A DNA stretch of 8,223 nt from Burkholderiales bacterium (GTDB taxonomy: Bacteria > Pseudomonadota > Gammaproteobacteria > Burkholderiales > JAEUOS01), in the NCBI GenBank assembly GCA_947456845.1, contig CANGUJ010000158.1, positions 1 through 8,223 on the forward strand. Direction: 5' to 3'. Shown piece after piece: positions 1-5,852 of this stretch (positions within the stretch are counted from its first letter, which is position 1; each line of letters begins with the position of its first letter). The translations under genes were made by a program, and so were the position numbers. Under the pieces are notes generated by a model that was not told where the DNA came from, ran no database searches, and was given only the letters and a program-made list of their open reading frames with translations.

Positions 1-611
1 CCAACGTGTTCGCGGTGGAGAGTTTCGTCGACGACCTGGCACGCGAAGCCGGACGCGACCCGCTCGACTGGCGCCTGGACTACCTGCGCGACCCGCGTGC
101 GCGCGCCGTGCTGGAAAAAGTCGCGCAAATGTCCGGATGGCGCGGCCTACGGCGCAGCGACGGCATCGGCTACGGCATGGCCTATGCGCGTTACAAGAAC
201 ACCGGCGCCTACTGCGCCGTGGTGGCCGAGATCGAAGCCGGCACGCAGATTCGCGCCCGCCGGCTGTGGATCGCCGTTGACGTCGGGCGCGTGATCAATC
301 CCGACGGCATCGCCAACCAGACCGAAGGCGGCGCGATCCAGGCCACCAGCTGGGCCCTGAAGGAAGCCGTGACTTTCGACCGCACACGCATCACCAGTGA
401 CGCTTGGGAAACCTATCCGATCCTGCGCTTTTCCGAGGTGCCGCAGGTGACGGTGGAGATCATTTCCGACCCGGACGCCACTTCGCTGGGGGCCGGCGAG
501 TCGGCGCACGGGCCGGTGGCCGGCGCACTGGGCAATGCGGTGCGCGACGCGCTGGGTGTGCGGGTGCGCGACCTGCCGTTGACGCCGGAGCAGATCGCGG
601 CGGCCGCCTAG
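1..611 (+). CDS. Molybdopterin-binding hydroxylase large subunit, C-terminal part (xanthine/nicotinate dehydrogenase type), 5' truncated
   Basis: Only the last 202 residues are in the window; the reading frame is open through the left edge (first full codon at base 3), so the true start lies outside. Family enzymes hydroxylate N-heterocycles or oxidise aldehydes with water as the oxygen donor, using a Mo-cytosine dinucleotide cofactor, usually with a small 2Fe-2S subunit. The visible part matches the C-terminal cofactor-binding domain: an N-V-F-A-V-E-S-F-hydrophobic-D-D-L-A helix start, an ARYKNTGAYCAVVAEIE strand, the DVGRVINPDGIANQTEGG segment, and LGAGESAHGPVAGALGNAVRDALG near the end. The Glu of GAGE (bases 498-500) sits where the family has its catalytic base, so the visible active-site part looks intact. 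The closest style is NicB/IorB-like large subunits; xanthine, CO or aldehyde oxidising relatives are not excluded. Its stop codon overlaps that of the convergent gene on the other strand. Confidence 0.88.
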   Translation, partial: NVFAVESFVDDLAREAGRDPLDWRLDYLRDPRARAVLEKVAQMSGWRGLRRSDGIGYGMAYARYKNTGAYCAVVAEIEAGTQIRARRLWIAVDVGRVINPDGIANQTEGGAIQATSWALKEAVTFDRTRITSDAWETYPILRFSEVPQVTVEIISDPDATSLGAGESAHGPVAGALGNAVRDALGVRVRDLPLTPEQIAAAA

Positions 612-1156
612 GATCGCAGCCCGGGCGGCGTGGCGGCGCGGTCGCGCGGCAGCATGAAGGTGGGGACGATCGCCTCGGCCGCGTAGTGGCGAGTACGTGC
701 CTGCGCCTCGGCCAGTTCCTGCGCCAACGCGTGCACCGGATCCAGGCCCTGGGCGCGCAGCGCATCGCAAAAGCGACCCAGCATCGCGGCGAGGTCCGCC
801 TGGTCGAGGATCCTGTTCTGGTCACCGATGACCGCGGCGTCGCGCTCCAGTCCCGCGCGGTCGAATATCGCGGCGCAGTGGGCAGGCTCCTGCGCAGGTC
901 CGCCGCCGCGTCGCGACAGTTCGGCGGCCAGAAAAAGCAGCTGCGCCGCGGTCGTCGCCCCGGCGTGCAGGGAAAGCCTGGCATGATGTCCCAGCGCCAG
1001 CATCGCCAGGTCGTAGCTTACGGCGGCACGCGCGGTTGCCACCGGGTCGTTGCCCGTGTGGCGCAGTATTTGGCCCACATGGCTGTGGGCGGCGCGCAGG
1101 AAGCGCAGCAGGGCCCGGTCATGGTTCTGCATGTCGTGCGTCGCGGAGGATTGCAT
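608..1156 (-). CDS. Hypothetical protein, 182 residues, predicted helical and soluble
   Basis: I do not recognise this protein. The frame stays open much further upstream, but that extension is antisense to the end of the Bug receptor gene. The start at 1156 is chosen because an AGGA ribosome-binding site (1164-1167) lies 7 bases upstream; the ATG at 1132 is an alternative. The codons are strongly G/C-ending, as in the neighbours, which supports coding on this strand. The protein is rich in Ala, Leu, Arg and His, with helical stretches such as DRALLRFLRAAHSHVGQILR near the start and AAQLLFLAAELSRR in the middle. It has no signal peptide or clear membrane segment. The C-terminal tail, rich in Pro, Arg and Ala, looks disordered. 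It is 140 bases downstream of the first Bug receptor on the same strand and could be co-transcribed with it. It converges on the molybdenum hydroxylase gene. Function unknown. Confidence 0.65.
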   Translation of the reverse strand: MQSSATHDMQNHDRALLRFLRAAHSHVGQILRHTGNDPVATARAAVSYDLAMLALGHHARLSLHAGATTAAQLLFLAAELSRRGGGPAQEPAHCAAIFDRAGLERDAAVIGDQNRILDQADLAAMLGRFCDALRAQGLDPVHALAQELAEAQARTRHYAAEAIVPTFMLPRDRAATPPGLRS

Positions 1157-1269
1157 GGCGCTGTCCTGGCAGTCGGGAATGTCGGCATCATGCGCCGACC
1201 GCGCCCTGTCCGGTGTCCTGAACAGCGGCCGAAAGCGCCGCGATTCCGCGCGCTCCGGCGCTGCGCCCA

Positions 1270-1289
1270 CCCGGCCCGCGCGGACCGGG
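1270..1289. other. GC-only imperfect palindrome between two reverse-strand genes
   Basis: A 20-base near-perfect inverted repeat (arms CCCGG/CCGGG around a CCGCGCGG core, one mismatched pair at 1275/1284) lies 7 bases beyond the stop of the first Bug receptor. It could form a hairpin and slow or end transcription of that gene, but there is no run of T after it on the reverse strand, so it is not a standard intrinsic terminator. In such GC-rich DNA it may be chance. Confidence 0.3.
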
Positions 1290-1296
1290 CGGGCGG

Positions 1297-2268
1297 CTAG
1301 TCGGGCTTGATGTTGGCCTGGCGGATCACGCGGATCCATTTTGCCGATTCGGCCTTGACGAAGGCGCCAAACGCCTCGGGCGTGCTGCCGACCGGATCGG
1401 TCCCCTGCGCGACCATCTTCTCCCGGACATCCGGCAAGGCCATCGCCTTGACCAGTTCGGCATGCAGGCGATTGATGGCCTCGCGCGGGGTGCCGGCGGG
1501 CACCGCCATGCCGTACCAATTGACGACCTCGAAGCCGGGCAGGGTTTCGGCGACCGTGGGAATGTCGGGCGCGAACGCGAGGCGCCTGGCGCTGGTGGTG
1601 GCCAAACCGCGCAGCTTGCCGCTCTTGATGTGCTGCAGGCCGATGGCGGCGGCTTCGAAGGTGATCTGTACCTGGCCGCCCATCACGTCGGCGATCGACG
1701 GGGCGCTACCCTTGTAGGGCACATGCACCATGCTGAGGCCGGCGGCTGCGCCGAACATCTCGCCGGCCAGGTGCGGCAGTCCGCCGTTGCCGCTGGAGGA
1801 AAAATTGATCTTGCCAGGGTTGGCCCTGGCATGCGCGATCAGTTCGCCGATGGACTTGGCCGGCAGCGACGGGTTGGCATAGACGATGAAGGCCACCGAG
1901 GCCAGTTGCGTCAGGGGCGCGAAGGCGGTTTCCGCGTTGAAAGGCAGGTTGGGATAGAAGGACGGATTGACGCTGAAGGTGCCGAGAGTGCCGAGCATCA
2001 CCGTATGGCCGTCCGGTGCCGCCTTGGCCACGAGGTCCATGCCTACCACGCCGTTGGCACCCGGGCGGTTTTCCACCAGGACCGGCTGGCCCAGCGCCTC
2101 GGTGAGCCTGGGCGCGAGGATGCGCGCGACGATGTCGATACCGCCGCCGGGCGGAAAGCCGATGACGATGCGCACCGGCTTGGACGGAAACACCTGGGCG
2201 GCGGCGTCGAGCGCGGCGACGAAAATGAGGGTGGCCGCGAACGCGCGGCGCAGCGGGCGGAGTGCCAT
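1297..2268 (-). CDS. Bug-family (TctC-like) periplasmic tripartite-tricarboxylate-transporter substrate-binding protein
   Basis: 323 residues, the usual length for this family of high-affinity periplasmic receptors for carboxylates and related small molecules. Residues 1-24 form a Sec signal peptide: basic MALRPLRR, a hydrophobic core, and a likely AAA|Q cleavage. Family marks follow in order: PVRIVIGFPPGGGIDIVAR (first ligand-binding loop), GQPVLVENRPGANG, VAKAAPDGHT, NFSSSGNGGLPHLAGEMF, VHVPYKGSAPSIADVMGGQV, SGKLRGLA, and an IPTVAETLPGFEVVNWYG segment, ending in ANIKPD. The start at 2268 is favoured over upstream in-frame starts because it gives a clean signal peptide and has a GAGGAG site (2273-2278) 4 bases upstream; the extra 46 codons lack any signal-like character. 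It is transcribed away from the beta-propeller gene. No TctA/TctB membrane genes are in the window, as is common for orphan Bug receptors, so the ligand cannot be told. Confidence 0.93.
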   Translation of the reverse strand: MALRPLRRAFAATLIFVAALDAAAQVFPSKPVRIVIGFPPGGGIDIVARILAPRLTEALGQPVLVENRPGANGVVGMDLVAKAAPDGHTVMLGTLGTFSVNPSFYPNLPFNAETAFAPLTQLASVAFIVYANPSLPAKSIGELIAHARANPGKINFSSSGNGGLPHLAGEMFGAAAGLSMVHVPYKGSAPSIADVMGGQVQITFEAAAIGLQHIKSGKLRGLATTSARRLAFAPDIPTVAETLPGFEVVNWYGMAVPAGTPREAINRLHAELVKAMALPDVREKMVAQGTDPVGSTPEAFGAFVKAESAKWIRVIRQANIKPD

Positions 2269-2334
2269 GGGTCTCCTCGCTAATCCTTCTTGCGTGCCGC
2301 GGCGCGCGCCAATGACGCCTGCCGGGCGGGTGGT

Positions 2335-2364
2335 AGCATAAGACCAATCGCAGGCGCATCTCAA
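2335..2364 (-). promoter_or_regulatory. Candidate sigma-70 promoter for the first Bug receptor gene
   Basis: Read on the reverse strand there is TTGAGA (2364-2359, five of six matches to the -35 consensus), an 18-base spacer, and TATGCT (2340-2335, four of six matches to the -10). Transcription would start near 2328, giving a leader of about 60 bases before the ATG at 2268. The site lies in the 136-base divergent gap between this gene and the beta-propeller gene; a much weaker forward pair (ATGACG at 2312, CATAAG at 2337) overlaps it. Assigned by pattern only. Confidence 0.35.
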
Positions 2365-2404
2365 GCGCCGCGGCGCCGCCAGAAAAAGCCGGAGACAAGC
2401 CAGC

Positions 2405-3430
2405 ATGAGCGAGCAGATCCATGTCTATGCCGGCACCGCAGGTCATTCCGCCTGGTTCAGCGAGGACGCGGGGGAAACCTGGGTGCATCCCAACAGCCAT
2501 TCCGGCATGTACCTGGAAGCGCGGGTGTGGAGCCTTGCCGCCCACGCGCAGACCCCCGACACACTGTTTGCCGGCACCGACATGGGCATCTATCGCTGGA
2601 GCGAGTCGAGCGCCCGCTGGACCCGCCTGCCTGCGCCCATGGAGGATGTCTGGTCGGTGCAGGTGCATCCGCGTCAGCCCGCCGTGCTGCTCGCCGGCAC
2701 GCGTCCGGCAGGGTTCTATCGCTCCATGGACGGCGGCGTCAACTGGAGCGCCCTGCCCGCCCCGGGGATCAGCGAATTTTCCACCGTCAACATGGGGCCG
2801 ACGCGCGTCACGCAGATCCTCTTCGATCCGCTGGATGACCAGGTGGTCTGGGCAGGCGTGGAGATCGGCGGCATTTACCGCAGCGGCGATGGCGGGGCCA
2901 CATGGCAGGCCATGGATCGCGGCCTGATCTCGGGCGACGTGCATGGCCTTGCCGTGATCCCGTCGCCGGCCGGCAGCGTGATGTTCGCCACCACCAACCG
3001 CGGCCTGCACCGCAGCAGCGATGGCGGCGCCCACTGGCTCTACACCGAACTTGATTCGCCGTGGCAGTACACGCGGGCCATCGTCCCGCGCGCCGATCAA
3101 AGCGGCGTGGTGTTCCTGACCAACGGCAACGGCCCGCCGGGCAGCACCGGGCGCCTGCTGGTGAGCCGCGATTACGGCACCACATGGGCCGCTGCGCAAT
3201 TGCCCGGCAGGCTCAACAGCACGCCCTGGTGCGTGGCCACGCATCCGGCCGACCCGATGCTCGTCTTCGTAGGCACCAATCTCGGCCAGTTGTTCCGCAG
3301 CCGGGACGGCGGCGAGTCCTTCGAGCGCCTGCCGCACGAGTTCGGCGAATTGCGCGCGCTGGCCTGGCGCCCGCTGCCGGGCGGCACGCGCCGCGCTGAG
3401 CATTCGGTGACGCGACGCGTCGCCGCCTGA
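2405..3430 (+). CDS. Cytoplasmic Asp-box (BNR/sortilin-like) beta-propeller protein
   Basis: 341 residues. Asp-box motifs (S-x-D-x-G-x-x-W) occur at residues 19-26 (SEDAGETW), 107-114 (SMDGGVNW), 160-167 (SGDGGATW), 204-211 (SSDGGAHW), 254-261 (SRDYGTTW) and 299-306 (SRDGGESF). A degenerate copy SESSARW at 66-72 fills the gap, giving seven repeats 41-53 residues apart, as expected for a seven-bladed propeller. Each is preceded by a strand of the type 'xVxAGTxxGhYRS'. There is no signal peptide and no membrane segment, so it should be cytoplasmic, unlike many secreted sialidases with the same motif. I see no evidence that it is a sialidase; databases often label such proteins 'exo-alpha-sialidase' or 'glycosyl hydrolase' from the Asp-boxes alone. 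GGAG at 2391-2394 serves as ribosome-binding site 10 bases before the ATG. It is followed 32 bases later by the racemase-fold gene. A catabolic, lactonase-like or scaffolding role is possible; its function is not known. Confidence 0.88.
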   Translation: MSEQIHVYAGTAGHSAWFSEDAGETWVHPNSHSGMYLEARVWSLAAHAQTPDTLFAGTDMGIYRWSESSARWTRLPAPMEDVWSVQVHPRQPAVLLAGTRPAGFYRSMDGGVNWSALPAPGISEFSTVNMGPTRVTQILFDPLDDQVVWAGVEIGGIYRSGDGGATWQAMDRGLISGDVHGLAVIPSPAGSVMFATTNRGLHRSSDGGAHWLYTELDSPWQYTRAIVPRADQSGVVFLTNGNGPPGSTGRLLVSRDYGTTWAAAQLPGRLNSTPWCVATHPADPMLVFVGTNLGQLFRSRDGGESFERLPHEFGELRALAWRPLPGGTRRAEHSVTRRVAA

Positions 3431-3462
3431 AACCCGGCATCTCGGTCGCAGATATCCTGCCC

Positions 3463-4143
3463 ATGACCACACCGCTCAAGGTCGGCCTGATGGTGCCGGT
3501 CAACAACACCACAATGGCGCGCGAGCTGAGCGCCTGGTTGCCCGCAGGCACCGAGTGCGTGACCCTGCGCATCCCGCGTGGCAAGGGCATGCTCACCCGC
3601 CAGACCATTCCCGCCTACCGGGCGCAGGCGCTCAGGCTCGCCGAGGAATTCGCCGGCCACGGCATCGACATCCTCGCCTACGGCTGCACCGCGGCGGGCT
3701 TCATCTCCGGCCCGGCTGCAGACAGCGAACTGGCGCACGCGCTGGGCGAAGTGACGGGCAAGCCGGTGGTGACGACCGCGCGCGCCATGGTGGAGGCCCT
3801 CAACGCCACCGGCGTCAACGACATCGCGGTGGTCACCCCCTATCTGGATGCCGTCAACGCCCAGCTGAAGGTGTTTCTCGCCGACGGCGGGATTCGCGTG
3901 CGCGCCTTCGACAGCCTGTATGCGCCGGATGTGGATGCGCTCGGGCGCATCACCGGACCGGAGGTCGCTGCGCTGTCGCGGCGCACCATGAGCCCCGTTT
4001 GCAAGGCCTTGTTTATCGCTTGCTCACAACTGCCGACTTATGAGATTCTAGGAGGGCTCGCGCGGGAATTCGGGCGGCCCGTGTTGTCTTCCATACAGTC
4101 GACGGCGTGGCAGGTGCGCCGTGCGCTCGGGATCGGGCAATAG
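3463..4143 (+). CDS. Asp/Glu racemase superfamily enzyme (maleate cis-trans isomerase / arylmalonate decarboxylase-like)
   Basis: 226 residues, close to the 240-250 of maleate isomerases and arylmalonate decarboxylases. The superfamily uses two active-site cysteines, or one in the decarboxylases, at the interface of two similar alpha/beta domains. Both cysteines are seen here: Cys75 in LAYGCTAAGF and Cys187 in FIACSQLPTYEI. The N-terminal VGLMVPVNNTTMARELSAWLP carries the N-N-T-T carboxylate-binding loop seen as S-N-T-T in maleate isomerases. A two-cysteine enzyme is expected to isomerise or racemise rather than decarboxylate, so maleate or a substituted maleate is a reasonable guess, fitting late steps of ring breakdown; hydantoin or amino-acid racemase relatives are alternatives. 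No signal peptide. The ATG at 3463 has no good Shine-Dalgarno sequence, so it may depend on translation of the propeller gene 32 bases upstream. Confidence 0.88.
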   Translation: MTTPLKVGLMVPVNNTTMARELSAWLPAGTECVTLRIPRGKGMLTRQTIPAYRAQALRLAEEFAGHGIDILAYGCTAAGFISGPAADSELAHALGEVTGKPVVTTARAMVEALNATGVNDIAVVTPYLDAVNAQLKVFLADGGIRVRAFDSLYAPDVDALGRITGPEVAALSRRTMSPVCKALFIACSQLPTYEILGGLAREFGRPVLSSIQSTAWQVRRALGIGQ

Positions 4144-4204
4144 CGTTCTGGTGCTCTGGCGCTCCGGCGTCCCGCCGGTTCGGCGCGCCAATCGTGCGCC
4201 CGAC

Positions 4205-4220
4205 CCCGCGGCGACGCGGG
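4205..4220. other. Short GC hairpin with GCGA loop in the gap before the second Bug gene
   Basis: CCCGCG (4205-4210) and CGCGGG (4215-4220) pair perfectly around GCGA, a GNRA-type tetraloop. It lies 61 bases after the stop of the racemase-fold gene and about 90 bases before the next start. No T-run follows in the forward direction (the next bases are AAAA), so it is not a classical terminator. It may be a leader or processing structure, or chance. The rest of the 4144-4312 gap holds the tandem repeat listed separately and no convincing gene. Confidence 0.3.
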
Positions 4221-4248
4221 AAAAGCGCGCCAGGGCATCGGCAGGTTA

Positions 4249-4280
4249 TGACGGTTTGCGAAATGTGACGGTTTGCGAAA
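4249..4280. repeat. Tandem 15-base direct repeat upstream of the catabolic operon (candidate operator)
   Basis: TGACGGTTTGCGAAA occurs exactly at 4249-4263 and again at 4266-4280, 17 bases start to start. A third, partial copy of the core (TGACGGC, 4286-4292) follows. The block ends 32 bases before the ATG of the second Bug gene and is less GC-rich than its surroundings. Position and repetition suggest a binding site for a transcription factor controlling the 4313-7952 operon. A recent slippage duplication would look the same. A TTGACG element (4285-4290) resembles a -35 box, but I find no properly spaced -10. Confidence 0.5.
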
Positions 4281-4312
4281 GCATTTGACGGCAAGTGATC
4301 GAGATATTGCGC

Positions 4313-5296
4313 ATGTTCAACTCATTATCGACCCGCCGCGCCTGGATCGCCGCGCTGGCGCTCGGGTGTGCCGCCAGCCCTGCCGTGCAGGCGCAAACCA
4401 CATGGCCTTCCAAGGCCGTGCGCATCATCGTGCCGTTTTCGGCCGGCTCCTTCACCGAAACGGCCGCGCGCGCTGTCGGTGCCGAGCTGGCGAGCCAGTT
4501 CGGCCAACCCTTCGTCGTCGAAACCCGTGGCGGTGCCGGCAGCACACTCGGTACCGACGCGGTGGCCAAGGCCGCGCCGGACGGCCATACGCTGCTGCTG
4601 ACGGACAATTCCTTCGCGGTGTCAGCAGCGCTGTACCCGAAACTGCCCTATGACCCCGACAGGGATATCGCCAAGATCAGCCCGGTCGCCGAGGCGCCCG
4701 CGGTGATCATGGTGCGCCAGGACCTGGCCGCGAAAACGCTCAAGGACCTGGTCGACCTGGCGCGTAGGCAGCCCAGGCTCCTCACCTTCGGCTCGGGCGG
4801 GCAAGGCTCCTCGGCCCATCTGGCGGTGGAACTTTTTCTCTCGGGGCCTGACGTCGAACTTACCCACATCCCCTACAAGGGCGTGGCGGCGGCGCTCCTC
4901 GACCTGATTGCCGGACGCATCGATGTCGGTCTGTCCAGCGTGGGATCGGCCACCCAGCACATCAAGGGCGGCCGCGTACGCGGTCTGGCCGTGGCCGGGC
5001 GCGAACGGCATCCGCTGCTGCCCGAGGTGCCGACCTTCAGCGAGGCCGGTTTTCCCGACTACAACATGATCTACTGGTTCGGCGTGATGGCACCGGCCGC
5101 CACGCCGCCGTCGGTGCTGGCACAGCTGCAGCAGGGCATCGTGCGCGCGGTCGAGCAGCCCAGGGTGCGCGACGCGTTCGCCGGCGCCGGCGTGCGCGCG
5201 GTGGCCACATCCTCCACCGATTTCGCCCGCCGCGTGGAGGACGAGTCGCGCGTCTGGAAGCGCGTGATCACCCGCGCCGGCATCAAGCCCGAATAG
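4313..5296 (+). CDS. Bug-family (TctC-like) periplasmic substrate-binding protein, operon-associated
   Basis: 327 residues from the ATG at 4313. Residues 1-27 are a Sec signal peptide: basic STRR, hydrophobic AWIAALALGCAA, and a likely VQA|Q cleavage. Family marks: KAVRIIVPFSAGSFTETAAR, FGQPFVVETRGGAGSTLG, VAKAAPDGHT, LTFGSGGQGSSAHLAVELF, LTHIPYKGVAAALLDLIAGRIDVG, GGRVRGLAVAG, EVPTFSEAGFPDYNMIYWFG, and the C-terminal RAGIKPE. The first binding loop reads SAGSFTET where most relatives, including the receptor at 1297-2268, have a PxGGxxD-type loop; the Asp is replaced by Glu and one Gly is lost, so a different ligand is likely. A GTG at 4295 would add six residues before the signal; the ATG is preferred because GAGA (4301-4304) lies 8 bases upstream and the signal peptide is then typical. 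The next gene begins 61 bases later, so this receptor probably delivers the substrate of the enzymes encoded downstream. No TctA/TctB partner is visible. Confidence 0.93.
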   Translation: MFNSLSTRRAWIAALALGCAASPAVQAQTTWPSKAVRIIVPFSAGSFTETAARAVGAELASQFGQPFVVETRGGAGSTLGTDAVAKAAPDGHTLLLTDNSFAVSAALYPKLPYDPDRDIAKISPVAEAPAVIMVRQDLAAKTLKDLVDLARRQPRLLTFGSGGQGSSAHLAVELFLSGPDVELTHIPYKGVAAALLDLIAGRIDVGLSSVGSATQHIKGGRVRGLAVAGRERHPLLPEVPTFSEAGFPDYNMIYWFGVMAPAATPPSVLAQLQQGIVRAVEQPRVRDAFAGAGVRAVATSSTDFARRVEDESRVWKRVITRAGIKPE

Positions 5297-5357
5297 ACGA
5301 AACCTTCCCGCTTCATCGCTGTCAAACGACTCACTCGCCACCCAAAGGAGAACTGCC

Positions 5358-5816
5358 ATGCCACTGGTCGACATCAACCACTATCTTCTGCTCGCCAACG
5401 ACCTCGAAAAGTCCAAGCGCTTCTATTGCGACGTTTTCGGCCTGGAGGAAATGCCGCGCCCCGACTTTCCCTTCCCCGGCGCGTGGCTCGGCCGGGGCGA
5501 CAAGATCTGGGTGCACATGGCCCCGCGCGACGTGCCCAACTGGGAGATTTACTACAAGGGCACCTCGGCCAGGTCCGCGCGCGACAATACCGGCGTGGTC
5601 GATCACATCGCCTTCGCCGCTGCCGATCCCGACGAGTTCCGTGAGCGCTTCTCCACCCTGTCCCTGGACTGGTGGGCGCGTGCGCTGCCGAACTTCAATC
5701 TTTTCCAGATTTTCGTGCGCGACCCCGACGGCCTGACCCTGGAACTCAACTTCTTCGGCCTGACCACCATGCCGGACTGGGCCGAGGACTACAACGAAAT
5801 GCCGCGGGTCAACTAG
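5358..5816 (+). CDS. VOC-superfamily metalloprotein (glyoxalase/single-domain extradiol dioxygenase-like)
   Basis: 152 residues, one VOC unit made of two beta-alpha-beta-beta-beta modules. The first module opens with INHYLLLANDLEKSKRFYCDVFGLEE (residues 6-31), the second with VVDHIAFAAADPDEFRERF (81-99), and it ends in IFVRDPDGLTLELNFF (118-133). His8, His83 and Glu129 fall at the usual metal-ligand positions, matching the 2-His-1-Glu set of extradiol dioxygenases and related enzymes. His53 in KIWVHM is an extra candidate. There is no signal peptide. A strong AAGGAG site (5345-5350) lies 7 bases before the ATG. It sits between the Bug receptor gene (61 bases upstream) and the flavin monooxygenase gene (36 bases downstream), so a role in opening or rearranging the hydroxylated product is plausible. 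A glyoxalase, epimerase or binding-protein role cannot be ruled out from fold alone. Confidence 0.85.
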   Translation: MPLVDINHYLLLANDLEKSKRFYCDVFGLEEMPRPDFPFPGAWLGRGDKIWVHMAPRDVPNWEIYYKGTSARSARDNTGVVDHIAFAAADPDEFRERFSTLSLDWWARALPNFNLFQIFVRDPDGLTLELNFFGLTTMPDWAEDYNEMPRVN

Positions 5817-5852
5817 GCGGCCGAGCCGCGACTTTTACGCTGGGAGAACGCC

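Noticed and set aside
404..1300. 298-codon forward frame across the end of the molybdenum hydroxylase gene and the reverse hypothetical gene
   Set aside because: Its translation is Arg/Gly-rich without any recognisable motif, its first part is an out-of-frame copy of a known domain, and it has no plausible start site.
1462..2283. 273-codon forward frame antisense to the first Bug receptor
   Set aside because: The reverse strand encodes a full Bug receptor with signal peptide and ribosome-binding site; the forward frame is a shadow.
2405..3430. Calling the propeller a sialidase
   Set aside because: Asp-boxes mark the fold, not the activity; there is no signal peptide and I could not identify the sialidase FRIP motif or arginine triad.
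1706..3472. 588-codon open frame on the reverse strand, antisense to the whole beta-propeller gene and running into the Bug gene in another frame
   Set aside because: The high-GC composition leaves antisense frames open. The sequence is low-complexity Arg/Gly/Ala/His, and the forward frame has seven Asp-box repeats while 1297-2268 carries clear Bug motifs.
4013..4294. 93-codon reverse frame across the racemase gene end and the following gap
   Set aside because: Most of it is antisense to the racemase C-terminus or in the repeat-bearing gap, there is no ribosome-binding site, and the composition is uncharacteristic.
4285..4308. Sigma-70 promoter TTGACG plus GATATT
   Set aside because: The spacer would be only 12 bases, too short for a normal promoter.
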